Notes: generated from the letters alone by a model not told the origin. Shown: positions 1 to 8,667, counted from the first letter of the stretch. The stretch: DNA of 64,000 bases from Blastocatellia bacterium (GCA_016713405.1 JADJPF010000003.1:434001-498000); one strand, 5' to 3'. Numbers and translations: made by a program.

Positions 1-973
1 TATTAGTTCCAAGTAAATTGCCACGTAAATAGTAGCGGCCTGCTTGACTAACTTTAACATTTACTTCTACTACTAAATCAGAATCAGTTAAAGTTTCTTG
101 ACCAACACTTAATAACTTAGCATTAGCTTTACCAGCAATTACATCAATAGCTCCATGTCTTAATAGCTGTAAGCCTTGTGTTGTAGTTGCTTTAGCTTCA
201 ACAACAAAGGTTTGAATACCTTGGAAATCATTGCTATTAATTGTTGTAGTATAAATGCCGTCGCTAGTTTCGCTTAAACTTAGAGTAGCTTTACTACCCT
301 TAGCTTTTGCTTGAAGTTGTGCGCCAGAAATAGACTTTTCACCATCTTTTAATTGTGCAAATAAAGTAATACCATTGCTATTGTCACGGCCATTATCAGT
401 TAGCCAAACTTTTAATTCTGGCCCACCAACGTCATTAACAATAATATCTACTGGAGTTGTGGCTTGAACTACATTGACTGTATAGTTACCGGGAGTCATT
501 TTTTGTTTACGATCAGTTACTAGTAAAACACCTTCACCACCACGACCCATTACTACTTGGCTCATTTCATAAGCTGGGATTGCATTATTACGGCTATGTG
601 GTTCTACAGGAATTTTGCTACCGCGAGGGTCAGATAGTTCTACATTTAGCTGGCTATCCTCAGCAGAAAAAACACCTATTCTTGCACGTTCACCAGATAT
701 AGGTAATTTAATATTTTTAGCCTTAACACCTTCCATTACAAATAATGTTGAGCTAACAGAAACAATATCTGTTTCCATTTGTAAAGCTTCTTGAGTTAAA
801 CGGCCTGTATCACCGCGGCTAGAAACAGGTTCTTTAGCTAAACGTTCTTGTTCTAATTGAACTATAGACTTAATTTTAGCTTTTTCTGGTGTGCTATTTT
901 CTACACGCTGTGTTAGTGCTACGGCGGTGACTAATAAAATAACTGTTGTAAGTAATAATCCAAATTTTCTCAT
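1..973 (-). CDS. Exported protein with choice-of-anchor X-like region, partial
   Basis: An open frame runs from an ATG at 973 to the left edge of the window with no stop, so only about 324 N-terminal residues are visible. A strong AGGAGG sits just before the ATG. The protein opens with a short basic stretch and a hydrophobic segment (about residues 3-21, LLLTTVILLVTAVAL), a likely signal peptide or anchor. The rest reads as beta-rich extracellular sequence, with a stretch near residue 170 containing TPGNYTVNVV and a later one with NGITLFAQLKDG. That layout resembles DUF4785 or choice-of-anchor X proteins, but the assignment rests on style rather than a diagnostic motif. The gene lies 24 bases downstream of the lipase-like gene on the same strand, so the two are probably co-transcribed and both exported. 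It could also be an adhesin or a protein that modulates the lipase. Confidence 0.75.
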   Translation of the reverse strand, partial: MRKFGLLLTTVILLVTAVALTQRVENSTPEKAKIKSIVQLEQERLAKEPVSSRGDTGRLTQEALQMETDIVSVSSTLFVMEGVKAKNIKLPISGERARIGVFSAEDSQLNVELSDPRGSKIPVEPHSRNNAIPAYEMSQVVMGRGGEGVLLVTDRKQKMTPGNYTVNVVQATTPVDIIVNDVGGPELKVWLTDNGRDNSNGITLFAQLKDGEKSISGAQLQAKAKGSKATLSLSETSDGIYTTTINSNDFQGIQTFVVEAKATTTQGLQLLRHGAIDVIAGKANAKLLSVGQETLTDSDLVVEVNVKVSQAGRYYLRGNLLGTN

Positions 974-997
974 TTCATCCTCCTAATATTTATTAGC

Positions 998-1873
998 CTA
1001 CCAACCATATTGGCCGATAGTGTCCCCAATGTAACCAGGGTCATCATTATGACGGTTATGGTCGTGATTAGCAGTGGTGTTAAACCAGTCGCCACCAGGC
1101 GCACCTATATAATGCGCACTTGAAACATCTACTAAACCATCATTTGAACCATTAAAAGGTGCTAGTAATGATAAAGTGCCTAAACCTACATCAGTAAGGT
1201 GGTAAATATGATTAAGTGTGTTGGTTCCAGCTACAGTGTAGAATGATTTTGTTCTTTGATTATCACGTAACCAGTTTTGACCTGCATATTGAAGGTGAGA
1301 TGTAGTTAAAACTTTTGAGGAATTGGAATTGTTATCTACCAAGCTAACAATCCAAGAAGTAAAAGCACTATTAGAAAGAGTTGACCCTAGGTCAGCTACT
1401 GCGCTACCGCCATGAGGAGTTGCTAAAGTAATTACATGACTTGTTGCAGCATTGATGCGAGCAAAATTTGAACCACGATAATTATAATAAGGGGAAGAAG
1501 TGCTGCTATTGCAAAGGATAAAGCGCATTTGGATTCCACCATAAGAGTGGGTGACAAAAACTAATCTTTCATTTGGATATGAATTAAGGTAATTATTTAC
1601 TTGTGTTGCTATATCGCCAACTGTATCCCAATAATATTGAGTACCATCATAAGAAACTACTAAAGATCTTGCTGCATAGTTTCTTGTTGAAGCGCGAATC
1701 ATATCAGTTGTCCAATAATTATTTGTAACATTAGCAACAGTGTCTTTCTTATCACCTTTACCATGAACAAATACTAATGTTACAGCTTCAGCCGTTTGAA
1801 CACCGTAAGCAAAAAATATCGCAAACATAAGGAAACTAAGTAGATATTTCCCAAGTGCCTTTCCTAAAAGCAT
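998..1873 (-). CDS. Secreted alpha/beta hydrolase, lipase-like
   Basis: The product is 291 residues and is predicted to be exported: residues 1-30 form a hydrophobic signal peptide ending near TAEA. The mature protein starts with the oxyanion-hole type strand LVFVHGKGD. The nucleophile elbow is THSYGG with Ser110. A likely acid is Asp245 or Asp249 in SNDGLVD, and His270, His272 or His275 in the cluster ANHDHNRH could complete the triad. The NDGLV motif recalls bacterial extracellular triacylglycerol lipases, but substrate cannot be read from sequence. I start at 1873 because AAGGAG lies six bases before that ATG; an upstream in-frame ATG at 1891 has no ribosome-binding site and overlaps this one. 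The gene leads a probable two-gene operon with the exported protein at 973. Confidence 0.85.
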   Translation of the reverse strand: MLLGKALGKYLLSFLMFAIFFAYGVQTAEAVTLVFVHGKGDKKDTVANVTNNYWTTDMIRASTRNYAARSLVVSYDGTQYYWDTVGDIATQVNNYLNSYPNERLVFVTHSYGGIQMRFILCNSSTSSPYYNYRGSNFARINAATSHVITLATPHGGSAVADLGSTLSNSAFTSWIVSLVDNNSNSSKVLTTSHLQYAGQNWLRDNQRTKSFYTVAGTNTLNHIYHLTDVGLGTLSLLAPFNGSNDGLVDVSSAHYIGAPGGDWFNTTANHDHNRHNDDPGYIGDTIGQYGW

Positions 1874-1903
1874 GACTTTCTCCTTAAGCATTTATTTTGA
1901 TTT

Positions 1904-1934
1904 ATTATAGATTTGATTGATGTTTGATTGTTAA
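1904..1934 (-). promoter_or_regulatory. Candidate sigma70-type promoter for the lipase operon
   Basis: Read on the minus strand, a perfect TATAAT (1904-1909) follows TTAACA (1929-1934, five of six consensus) with a 19-base spacer. The -10 lies about 30 bases before the lipase start. The spacer is longer than the preferred 17, so this is a moderate candidate. Confidence 0.4.
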
Positions 1935-1979
1935 CATTAATAGCAACTACTGTGCCAAAAGGATAAAACCAATAATAAT

Positions 1980-1995
1980 CTGACTAATCAGTCAG
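1980..1995. promoter_or_regulatory. Inverted repeat, possible operator
   Basis: CTGACT and AGTCAG flank the four bases AATC, giving a 16-base near-palindrome. It lies about 50 bases upstream of the candidate lipase promoter. The form TGACTNATNAGTCA resembles sites bound by TetR-family repressors, but no regulator gene is adjacent, so the role is inferred. Confidence 0.3.
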
Positions 1996-2463
1996 CTATT
2001 TATTGTAATAATAAGGCTTTACCTACTGGTAGAGATATTTAAAATAATTTTTATAAATGTATACCTAGTATCCAATAAAATTAGAATAAACTGTAATTAA
2101 TTGAGAAATAAGAGTTTAATAACTGTTAATATTTCTTTACAGTTGTAAAATAACTTTACACTAAGGACTATTTCTAGTAGTAGATTTTTGGTTTATTCTA
2201 AAATTTTCTGCTTTTTGATTAAAATAGGTGGTTGAAATCTGGATAAAAATTTTTTTTGTAAAAATTAGTTCGTAGGCGTACAAATAAAGACAACCATTTG
2301 ATAATTTGATAAAATGCTCGCACATTATAAGGGTCTATCAAAATTTAGCTAAAATCAAAAATAATAAGCTTGCTTCTATATTAATTAACAACAGTTAACT
2401 AATAAATTATCATATGTATTTTTATTAGTATAAATTTGTAAGCTGAATTTAAGATGTTATTAA
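1996..2463. other. Non-coding AT-rich stretch
   Basis: This stretch has stops in all frames and no recognisable RNA, repeat family or strong promoter. It is simply very AT-rich intergenic DNA upstream of the decayed frame at 2464. Confidence 0.5.
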
Positions 2464-2785
2464 CCACCCAAGGATTTTTTCTTATTAAGTGTTGGTGAAA
2501 GCCCTGTAATGGCAAAGTTGGTTAGTGATTTTTCAAACTAGAAAAAGCGTTTTTAGCTAAATAAGAATTAATTTAACTAGACAAATGGTAATAGGTCTTT
2601 TAACTAAAGAATGAATTAAAGCTAAATGAAACAAAAAACAAACTATTATTAATGAACATATTAATCAAGAAAATAAAGAACAAATAGATTTAATTAATTC
2701 ATTAGAAGAAATAGGGCAATCTCTATCTATATTAACTTTACAAATACAAAATTTGGCAGAAAAACTACGCAACCAAAATAAATAA
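2464..2785 (+). pseudogene. Scraps of a decayed reading frame
   Basis: Two short open stretches look coding but cannot form a gene. The first (2464-2541) reads PPKDFFLLSVGESPVMAKLV before a TAG. The second, in another frame (2630-2785), lacks a start and encodes about 51 residues of amphipathic helix including NSLEEIGQSLSILTLQIQNL. The codon choice of both resembles the neighbouring genes. The simplest reading is the remains of an older gene ending in a coiled coil, but chance open frames in AT-rich DNA cannot be excluded. Confidence 0.25.
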
Positions 2786-2940
2786 AATAATGTAACTGCA
2801 AAACATTATTTTAGGCTTTGGATAAATAACAAATCTGAATCTAGCCCAGATTGGGTAATGAAAATGGTTGCTTAACTATGCTAATATTGCTAAAACTTTG
2901 ACTCAACATATGAAGGTATCGACTTAAACTAGGAGGATTT

Positions 2941-4347
2941 ATGAGTTTATTTGCAAGGGTGTGGGAAGCTATTAAAAAGTTATTTCGTCGTGAGACTCCT
3001 ACTAAATTAGATTTAGGAACACCTGCTTTAGAACAAAGACAAGAAAATCAATTTACCCCACCCCCTGAGCCACCAAAGCCAATAATGCCCCCTGCTCCTA
3101 AAATTGAGCCACCAAAACCATTAACACCACCTGCTCCTGAACCAGTGAAAGCGTCTCTACCATCTGTTCCAAAACCAATTGCACCACCACCAATGCCACC
3201 ACCAATGCAGCCACCACCGCCTAAAATGGCACCACCACCGCCAAGGATTGAAAGTCCAGTGGCACCTCCTCCTATACCTGCTCCAATTCATCCACCTGTG
3301 ATGGATACAAAACCGTTAAGCCCTACTTATAACGAGCCAGCAAAAATGACTCCACCTCCACCTCCACCTGCTCCTGTTAGCCGCCCTGAAGTAAGAGCAA
3401 CTAGTATGATGGAAGAAGGTTTAGGTGCTACTAACCCTCTTACAGCAGGGGATCTTCCTCCTATACCTGCTTCTAAATCAGGGACAGCTAGTAGATTTGC
3501 TACTGTTCAACCTATGTCTAGCCCACTTTCAGCAAATCCTAATATGGGTGCGTTTCCAGAAACTCAAGCTCCAGTAGCTCCACCAAAACCAATGGCACCG
3601 CCACCCCAAGCAGTACAACCCATTACACCAATGGCACCACCACCCCAAGCAGTGCAACCTATTACACCAATAGCACCGCCAAAACCACCACCACCTATGC
3701 CACCTATGCCATCATCATCGCAAGGAATGCAAAATATGCCTCCAATGGCCCCACCAAGGCCAGCGGCCCCGCCACCACCACCACAAGCCGTGCAACCACC
3801 TACAGCACCAAAACCAATGGCTCCACCTGTGCCAATGGATAGCCCAAGAATACCAACACCACCAATACCACAAGTTCCAGCACCACCACAAACTGCACCA
3901 ATGCCACCAATGCCACAACAAAAGGCACCAGCACCGCCACCAATACAACCGCCTAAACCAGCTATGCCAAGTATGCCAAAAGCTGCTACACCTCCTGTTG
4001 CTGCTACAACAGCACCAAAACCTGTTGCTCCAGTACCAAATGCACCTGTTAGCGGAACTCAACCTGCAAAATATAACCCTGGTGCTACCAACGACCAAGC
4101 AGCACAGCGATTAGCTCGTTTACTAGTTTCTGAAATTAAACTCTATAATGAAAAGAAAATAGCCGAAGGACGTAAAAATAGTAATATTTATGATGTGCTT
4201 AAAGATACCATAGAGCAATCACGTAAACATTATAAGGAACGCATGGGTACATCGTTAGAAGCAATGCCAGATTATTTTCATGAAGAAATAGTAAGAACAT
4301 TGTGTGAAGGGGATGCTTCTAAATTAGGGCCAAACTATCAGCACTAA
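2941..4347 (+). CDS. Proline-rich scaffold protein with conserved C-terminal helical domain
   Basis: The 468-residue product has three parts. Residues 1-18 (MSLFARVWEAIKKLFRR) form an amphipathic basic helix of the kind that attaches to membranes. Residues about 35-375 are a low-complexity linker built from PPPP, PKP and MPPMP runs, including a tandem 13-residue repeat. Residues about 385-468 are a conserved-looking helical domain that begins AAQRLARLLVSEIKLYNE. I recognise that type of motif from other acidobacterial and deltaproteobacterial proteins but cannot name its function. AGGAGG lies just before the ATG. The gene converges on the bactofilin operon across a shared terminator, and the linker and N-terminal helix echo those of the protein at 6223-7689. 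A membrane-attached scaffold is my inference. Confidence 0.85.
   Translation: MSLFARVWEAIKKLFRRETPTKLDLGTPALEQRQENQFTPPPEPPKPIMPPAPKIEPPKPLTPPAPEPVKASLPSVPKPIAPPPMPPPMQPPPPKMAPPPPRIESPVAPPPIPAPIHPPVMDTKPLSPTYNEPAKMTPPPPPPAPVSRPEVRATSMMEEGLGATNPLTAGDLPPIPASKSGTASRFATVQPMSSPLSANPNMGAFPETQAPVAPPKPMAPPPQAVQPITPMAPPPQAVQPITPIAPPKPPPPMPPMPSSSQGMQNMPPMAPPRPAAPPPPPQAVQPPTAPKPMAPPVPMDSPRIPTPPIPQVPAPPQTAPMPPMPQQKAPAPPPIQPPKPAMPSMPKAATPPVAATTAPKPVAPVPNAPVSGTQPAKYNPGATNDQAAQRLARLLVSEIKLYNEKKIAEGRKNSNIYDVLKDTIEQSRKHYKERMGTSLEAMPDYFHEEIVRTLCEGDASKLGPNYQH
3592..3669 (+). repeat. Tandem 39-base coding repeat
   Basis: Two adjacent copies (3592-3630 and 3631-3669) encode MAPPPQAVQPITP and differ at only a few positions. 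A shorter related unit (PPPPPQAVQPPTAP) follows near 3770. They show that the proline linker grew by duplication. Confidence 0.8.
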
Positions 4348-4367
4348 AAGTTAAATATTAGAAAAAG

Positions 4368-4396
4368 AAAAAGGGAGATTTTATATCTCCCTTTTT
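4368..4396. terminator. Bidirectional intrinsic terminator
   Basis: A perfect 12-base stem (AAAAAGGGAGAT paired with ATCTCCCTTTTT) encloses the five-base loop TTTAT. A T-run follows on either strand. It lies between two convergent genes and can serve both. Confidence 0.85.
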
Positions 4397-4438
4397 ACTT
4401 TATAAATTAGAAAGAAACTTAATTAGCGTGTTGGTGCT

Positions 4439-4864
4439 TTAGTGCGCAGGTGGGGTAGGTGGAGCAGGTGCAGCAGGTGTTGCAGCAGGTGGATTTTTAG
4501 CTGCATCATTATTTGCAGCTTTATTTCCAACTTGAAGTTCACAATTACCAAAAGTTACTTGTAATTTGCTTCCTGGTTGATTAAGCATTACTTCTAAAGA
4601 TGAAGCACGAATAGTAGTTTGATCATTTACTTTTCCAGCTAATTCAACATTTTCTGCTTCGATATCTCCAGCTAATTCACCTTGTGATTTAAGATGGGAA
4701 ACTTTTACTTGACCATGTACTGATCCAGAGGGAGTAATTGTTAGAGAGGGTGCTATTACCTCACCCTTTAGTTTACCACTAACTGTAATTGGGCATTTTG
4801 ATTTAACAGAGCCATCAAATTCTGTTCCATCTTCTAAAATGGTTTGTTTAGGACTATCTGACAT
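4439..4864 (-). CDS. Bactofilin family cytoskeletal protein
   Basis: The 141-residue product matches the bactofilin (DUF583) pattern: a short N-terminal tail with EDGTEFDGSV, then repeated hydrophobic-glycine strands (SGKLKGEVIAPSLTI, GSVHGQVKVSHL, GELAGDIEAENVEL) that build the polymer-forming beta-helix. The C-terminal 25 residues are alanine/proline-rich. Bactofilins polymerise without nucleotides and organise membrane-linked proteins, polarity or wall synthesis. It is the last gene of a three-gene operon, 20 bases after the pentapeptide-bactofilin gene, and ends at the shared terminator. The helix core is short, about 95 residues, close to the minimum for the family. The first-turn motif supports the family call; partners are inferred from neighbours. 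Confidence 0.85.
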   Translation of the reverse strand: MSDSPKQTILEDGTEFDGSVKSKCPITVSGKLKGEVIAPSLTITPSGSVHGQVKVSHLKSQGELAGDIEAENVELAGKVNDQTTIRASSLEVMLNQPGSKLQVTFGNCELQVGNKAANNDAAKNPPAATPAAPAPPTPPAH

Positions 4865-4884
4865 AAGACCCTTTTCCTTTCACA

Positions 4885-6165
4885 CTATTTTGATTTAATA
4901 ATCTTTAATCTCAAAGTACAACCACGTTCAAAACCAAATTCAGTTAGTTCAGGAGGCTGTTGTAATGTCCCAAACACTGAACCATTCTTACCAACAATTA
5001 GTCGTTTAGTACCAACAATACTAGGAGAAGAACCACTTTCAGAAAAGCAACCATGAATGATTATTTCTCCAGAACCAGTAATGTTACAACCGTTTAATAC
5101 TCCATTGGGCCCGATAGTCAACTGAGCATCATTGCCTAATGTAATTGAGCATTTTTCAAATCTACTTTCAATTTCTACTAAAGATTTTTCACCGAACTCT
5201 AATGTTGCATTACGAAGGACATCACCTCTACCAAAAAAGCGTTTTGCTTGGTCTTGAGAAGTAGTGGCGACAGGTGCCGCAACAGGTGCCGCGACAGCAG
5301 CAATGGCAGGTTCTCCACTCTTAAGACGTTTATAATATTGAACTATTTCAGGGCCTTTTACTTTGGTTTGACCATTAGCTTCAGCAGAGAAATCAACCCA
5401 ATCTGCTACAACTTCTGCTAATTGTTCAGGGTTTATATCTATTCCAGCAAGTTTGGCACCTGTTAATTTAGCACCAGTAAGTTTAGCATTTTTCAAGTTA
5501 GAATGGCGTAGGTCTGCATCTACAAAATTAGCTCTAGCTAAAGAAGCGTTTTCTAAATTAGCTCCTTCTAAAATTGCTCTAGCTAAATTTACCCCTTCAC
5601 TATAAGCACCTCGCAAATTAGCTTCTTTTAGGTTAGCTTCTGTTAAATCAGATTCTTCTAAGTTAACCTTTTCCATTTTTGCATATTGCAGATCGGCTTT
5701 AATTAATTTGGCTCCACCTAAATAAGTCTCGCGTAAATCTGCGTTAGTTAACTGAGCAGATTCTAAAATTGCTCCTCCTAGATTAGCTAGTTCTAGTTGA
5801 GCATAATTAAGACGCGCTCCTTTTAATTTTGCCCCTTCAAAAGTCGCTCCCTCTAGGTTAGCTCTACTTAAATCAGCAGATTGAAGTATTGCTCCTTCTA
5901 GGTTAGCTCCTTCTAAATCAGCTTTTTGTAGGTTAGCCCCTTCTAAATCAGTACGCACTAAGTATGCGTCTCGTAGATTAGCACTAGAAAGATTACAGCG
6001 TTTAAGGTTACTTTCTTCTAAATTAACCCCTTCTAAATCTGCACGCCGTAAATTAGCCCCTTCTAAATTAGCTTGATTAAGTGCAATATCACGTAAATCT
6101 GCTCTTTCAAGACTCTCACCTTTTTTAATTTTTTCTAAAACTTCCTCTCTCGAATAATCAGCCAT
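4885..6165 (-). CDS. Pentapeptide-repeat protein with C-terminal bactofilin-like domain
   Basis: Residues about 18-250 are an almost uninterrupted run of pentapeptide repeats of the A(D/N)LXX type (for example ADLEGANLEGAIL), which fold as a right-handed square beta-helix. After an alanine/valine-rich linker near residues 285-305, residues about 318-426 show bactofilin-like strands (LRNATLEFGEKSL, CSITLGNDAQLTIG, NGVLNGCNITGSGEI, KRLIVGKNGSVFGTL). Joining a pentapeptide helix to a bactofilin-like helix in one 426-residue chain is unusual. The gene is the middle of an operon, 57 bases after the HhH protein and 20 bases before the small bactofilin. I infer that it co-assembles with the bactofilin, perhaps as a capping or adaptor subunit. 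Confidence 0.85.
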   Translation of the reverse strand: MADYSREEVLEKIKKGESLERADLRDIALNQANLEGANLRRADLEGVNLEESNLKRCNLSSANLRDAYLVRTDLEGANLQKADLEGANLEGAILQSADLSRANLEGATFEGAKLKGARLNYAQLELANLGGAILESAQLTNADLRETYLGGAKLIKADLQYAKMEKVNLEESDLTEANLKEANLRGAYSEGVNLARAILEGANLENASLARANFVDADLRHSNLKNAKLTGAKLTGAKLAGIDINPEQLAEVVADWVDFSAEANGQTKVKGPEIVQYYKRLKSGEPAIAAVAAPVAAPVATTSQDQAKRFFGRGDVLRNATLEFGEKSLVEIESRFEKCSITLGNDAQLTIGPNGVLNGCNITGSGEIIIHGCFSESGSSPSIVGTKRLIVGKNGSVFGTLQQPPELTEFGFERGCTLRLKIIKSK

Positions 6166-6222
6166 AAAATGTCTTTGCCTTTCTGCTCTTGTGCTTTAGG
6201 TTAGTTACGGTTGTTGATTTTC

Positions 6223-7689
6223 TTACATGCCCATACCCGCCGAGCTTTCAAGATATTCTTCTAATCTTTGTATACGGCGTTCAAAGGAAAGCTTTTGAAC
6301 TTCATTGACTAGATCTAATTCTCCCATTTCTGCCAACACTACATTAATTTGTAAAACGCAGGCTTGTCGGTTTTGTCTAAACTTACGCTTATCTGCTGCT
6401 AGTGCTGGGTTAGACCATTCCTGAGCAGATGCACGCTCAAAGCCTTCATGTTGACGTTTTAGCTCTGTTACTAATTCTGCTAGTTTAGAACGGTATCCAG
6501 ATTGGGCTACATCTCTAGGTGTACCTTCTAGTTCTTCACGATATTCTTGGAATTTATTGCAAATACGTTCACATAACCAAATGGGAATACCTGTAGCAGC
6601 AGCTAAATCTTCTTTCTTTGCTAAAAATAATGTATCTAAAGATGTTAAACCTGCACCATATAGTTTTTCAAAAGTAACACGCCCTAAATCTGGTACTTGT
6701 TTAAGCAATGAATTAATAATAATACCTTCTCTTTGTTGTTCTTCTTCACCTATAACAAAGGTTTGAGGCATTATTTCAATTAATTCTTCATAGCTAGCTA
6801 AAATTAGCTCTCTAATTTCACCTGTTAATGTGCGTTCTTCGCTAGCTTGAGCTAAAGATAATGCTTCATCAAAATCTAACATTCTTTTTGCTGCTGTAGC
6901 TAACTCCATATTTTCTGCTGCACGGCCAATGCTACGCATTGCAGGTCGACAAATTTCTATCCACTCTTTTGTAGCTGTACCGCGTTTAAGCTCAAAGACA
7001 AAGTTTTTAACTGGTCGGGCATAATTGGCAGCAATTTTAGCAAACAAATCTTGTATAGCTGCTTCATCATGTTTGACTTCCCCTACTTCTATGCTTTGAT
7101 CAGGAGAGAAAGAAGTAGCACTAAAAGCCGCATCAAAAGCTTCATCAAAATCATCTACAACTTCATCAAGAAAACTCATTTCTGATAAAGGGTTAGATGT
7201 TTGTGAATGTTCAACAACACGAACTTCTTGTTTAACAGCAACATCTGCCGCAGGACTGCTAGCAAATTCTTGTGCTGGGGTATAATTAAGACCTACGCCA
7301 GGTTTGTAAGTGTCTTTGTTTGAAAACGGGTCTGCTGCTGGTTCAAACCCACTATTAGAAAATCCTGAAGAAACAGGCCGACTTTCTGGAATACGAGGCG
7401 GTTCAACAGGTGTTGGTGCTACAACAGGTGGCACTTGGGGTGCTTGATAAGAGGGAGTAGGACGCACTTCCGCTTTTGGCGGCTCCACCACAGTAACAGG
7501 TTTAGGTTGGTAGGGTTCTGGCGAATACTTATTATAAGCCTGCGGTTCTACTACAGGCTTAGGTGTGTTAATAGGTTTTACAGGTTCTGGAGGCTTTGGC
7601 ACTTCGACTTGTTTTACGGGTTCTGGTTGTTTGGTTTCTTCGTCACTTTGCCCCCAGAGTGACTTAAAAATATTCTTTAAAATTCCCAT
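6223..7689 (-). CDS. Proline-rich protein with helical and HhH-like C-terminal region
   Basis: The 488-residue product starts with an amphipathic helix (MGILKNIFKSLWGQ) like that of the scaffold at 2941. A linker rich in PEP, PKP and VVEP motifs spans residues about 20-180. The second half is helical. Near residues 320-385 is a helix-hairpin-helix-like segment (VPDLGRVTFEKLYGAGLTSL, followed by AATGIPIWLCERI), similar to the small HhH repeats of DNA-binding or structural proteins. The C-terminus ends in charged coiled-coil-like helices. I start at 7689 because AGGAG lies six bases ahead; an in-frame ATG 24 bases upstream overlaps that site. It leads the bactofilin operon. Function is unknown; a membrane-attached adaptor for the cytoskeleton is inferred. 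Confidence 0.8.
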   Translation of the reverse strand: MGILKNIFKSLWGQSDEETKQPEPVKQVEVPKPPEPVKPINTPKPVVEPQAYNKYSPEPYQPKPVTVVEPPKAEVRPTPSYQAPQVPPVVAPTPVEPPRIPESRPVSSGFSNSGFEPAADPFSNKDTYKPGVGLNYTPAQEFASSPAADVAVKQEVRVVEHSQTSNPLSEMSFLDEVVDDFDEAFDAAFSATSFSPDQSIEVGEVKHDEAAIQDLFAKIAANYARPVKNFVFELKRGTATKEWIEICRPAMRSIGRAAENMELATAAKRMLDFDEALSLAQASEERTLTGEIRELILASYEELIEIMPQTFVIGEEEQQREGIIINSLLKQVPDLGRVTFEKLYGAGLTSLDTLFLAKKEDLAAATGIPIWLCERICNKFQEYREELEGTPRDVAQSGYRSKLAELVTELKRQHEGFERASAQEWSNPALAADKRKFRQNRQACVLQINVVLAEMGELDLVNEVQKLSFERRIQRLEEYLESSAGMGM

Positions 7690-7935
7690 ACCATCTCCTG
7701 TGGGTTGGGTCACTCTTAAATTTAATCTAACTTAATCTAAAAAGTGCTTTTTGAACTACAACATAACTTATGATTTCATATTTTTAAGGATTTTATAAAG
7801 ATATTAAACTTTACTAAATCTTAATTATATGGGTCACAAATTTTAGTAAAAACTAACTGCTGCCAATTATAACATGAACAACAGTTAAGAACTTTATTTA
7901 AGATAGAAAGAACTTAAAACTAATAATTTTGGGTT

Positions 7936-8667
7936 TTATTTTGCTAAAACCACTTTTTCAAGAAAACCGCTTATTACAGTTACTGCTTCAGGGCTTTCTT
8001 GAAGACTATTACAAATGTTTTCAAATTCTTTATTATCAACATAATCATATTGATAAAATTCTAGGCGTTCTTTTAGTTCTAGTTTGTCCATATCAGCATG
8101 AAACTGTACACCATAAATAGGACAATCTATCACTTTTATTGCTTGGTAAGGCGATAGCACAGAATAAGCTAATGGCTCAATATTATTTGGTAACTTAACT
8201 ACATGATCTTTATGACCGGATTGAGCCGTAAATTTTGTTGGTAGCTTACTAAAAAGTAGATCTTCTTTTCCTTGAGGGGTTAAATGGACTTCTATTGATC
8301 CCATCTCTTTGCGTGAAACATCAGAAATTACCTCTCCCCCAAATACTTTAGCTACCATCTGATGTCCCCAACAAGATCCAAACAGGGGCATTTTAACCGC
8401 TGCAATCTGTTGAATCAACTCAATAATGGAGTTAGACCAGGGAAAATTATCAAGTACAGATGTATCAGACCCTCCAATAATTACTGCGTCAACATTTTTT
8501 AATAAAGAGTTGGTTATTGTTGTATAAAAAGGGCTAACTGAATGTATTTGTTCTCTTGATAAACCGCTATATTGGGTAATACATTTTATTTCATGTTCAA
8601 CCATTGGCAAATCTGAACGAGGTTGAACTAGCAAAACAGATATTTCATCAAGTTGTTTTTTAGCCAT
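7936..8667 (-). CDS. Class I glutamine amidotransferase family protein
   Basis: The 243-residue protein has the triad-type GATase fold. The nucleophile motif is FGSCWGHQ with Cys99, and the histidine lies in YGVQFHAD (His190). In canonical enzymes this is HPE; here the third position is Asp192, so the acid may be a conservative replacement. An oxyanion strand with IIGGSDTSV precedes it. There is no adjoining synthetase domain or obvious partner gene, so it belongs to the stand-alone GMP-synthase-like group (possibly a gamma-glutamyl hydrolase or amine-conjugate hydrolase) rather than GuaA. It stands alone on the minus strand, with about 350 non-coding bases upstream. Confidence 0.8.
   Translation of the reverse strand: MAKKQLDEISVLLVQPRSDLPMVEHEIKCITQYSGLSREQIHSVSPFYTTITNSLLKNVDAVIIGGSDTSVLDNFPWSNSIIELIQQIAAVKMPLFGSCWGHQMVAKVFGGEVISDVSRKEMGSIEVHLTPQGKEDLLFSKLPTKFTAQSGHKDHVVKLPNNIEPLAYSVLSPYQAIKVIDCPIYGVQFHADMDKLELKERLEFYQYDYVDNKEFENICNSLQESPEAVTVISGFLEKVVLAK

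Noticed and set aside
2464..2541. Likeness of FLLSVGESP to the start of CRISPR-associated CARF proteins
   Set aside because: Only a few residues match, there is no gene and no CRISPR array in the window.
3715..4098. A 127-codon minus-strand frame rich in tryptophan and arginine
   Set aside because: It is the antisense of proline codons (CCA gives TGG) in the scaffold gene and has no start signal.
4885..6165. Regular short DNA repeats that could suggest a CRISPR array
   Set aside because: The period is 15 bases with varying sequence and no spacers; it encodes pentapeptide repeats in one long frame.
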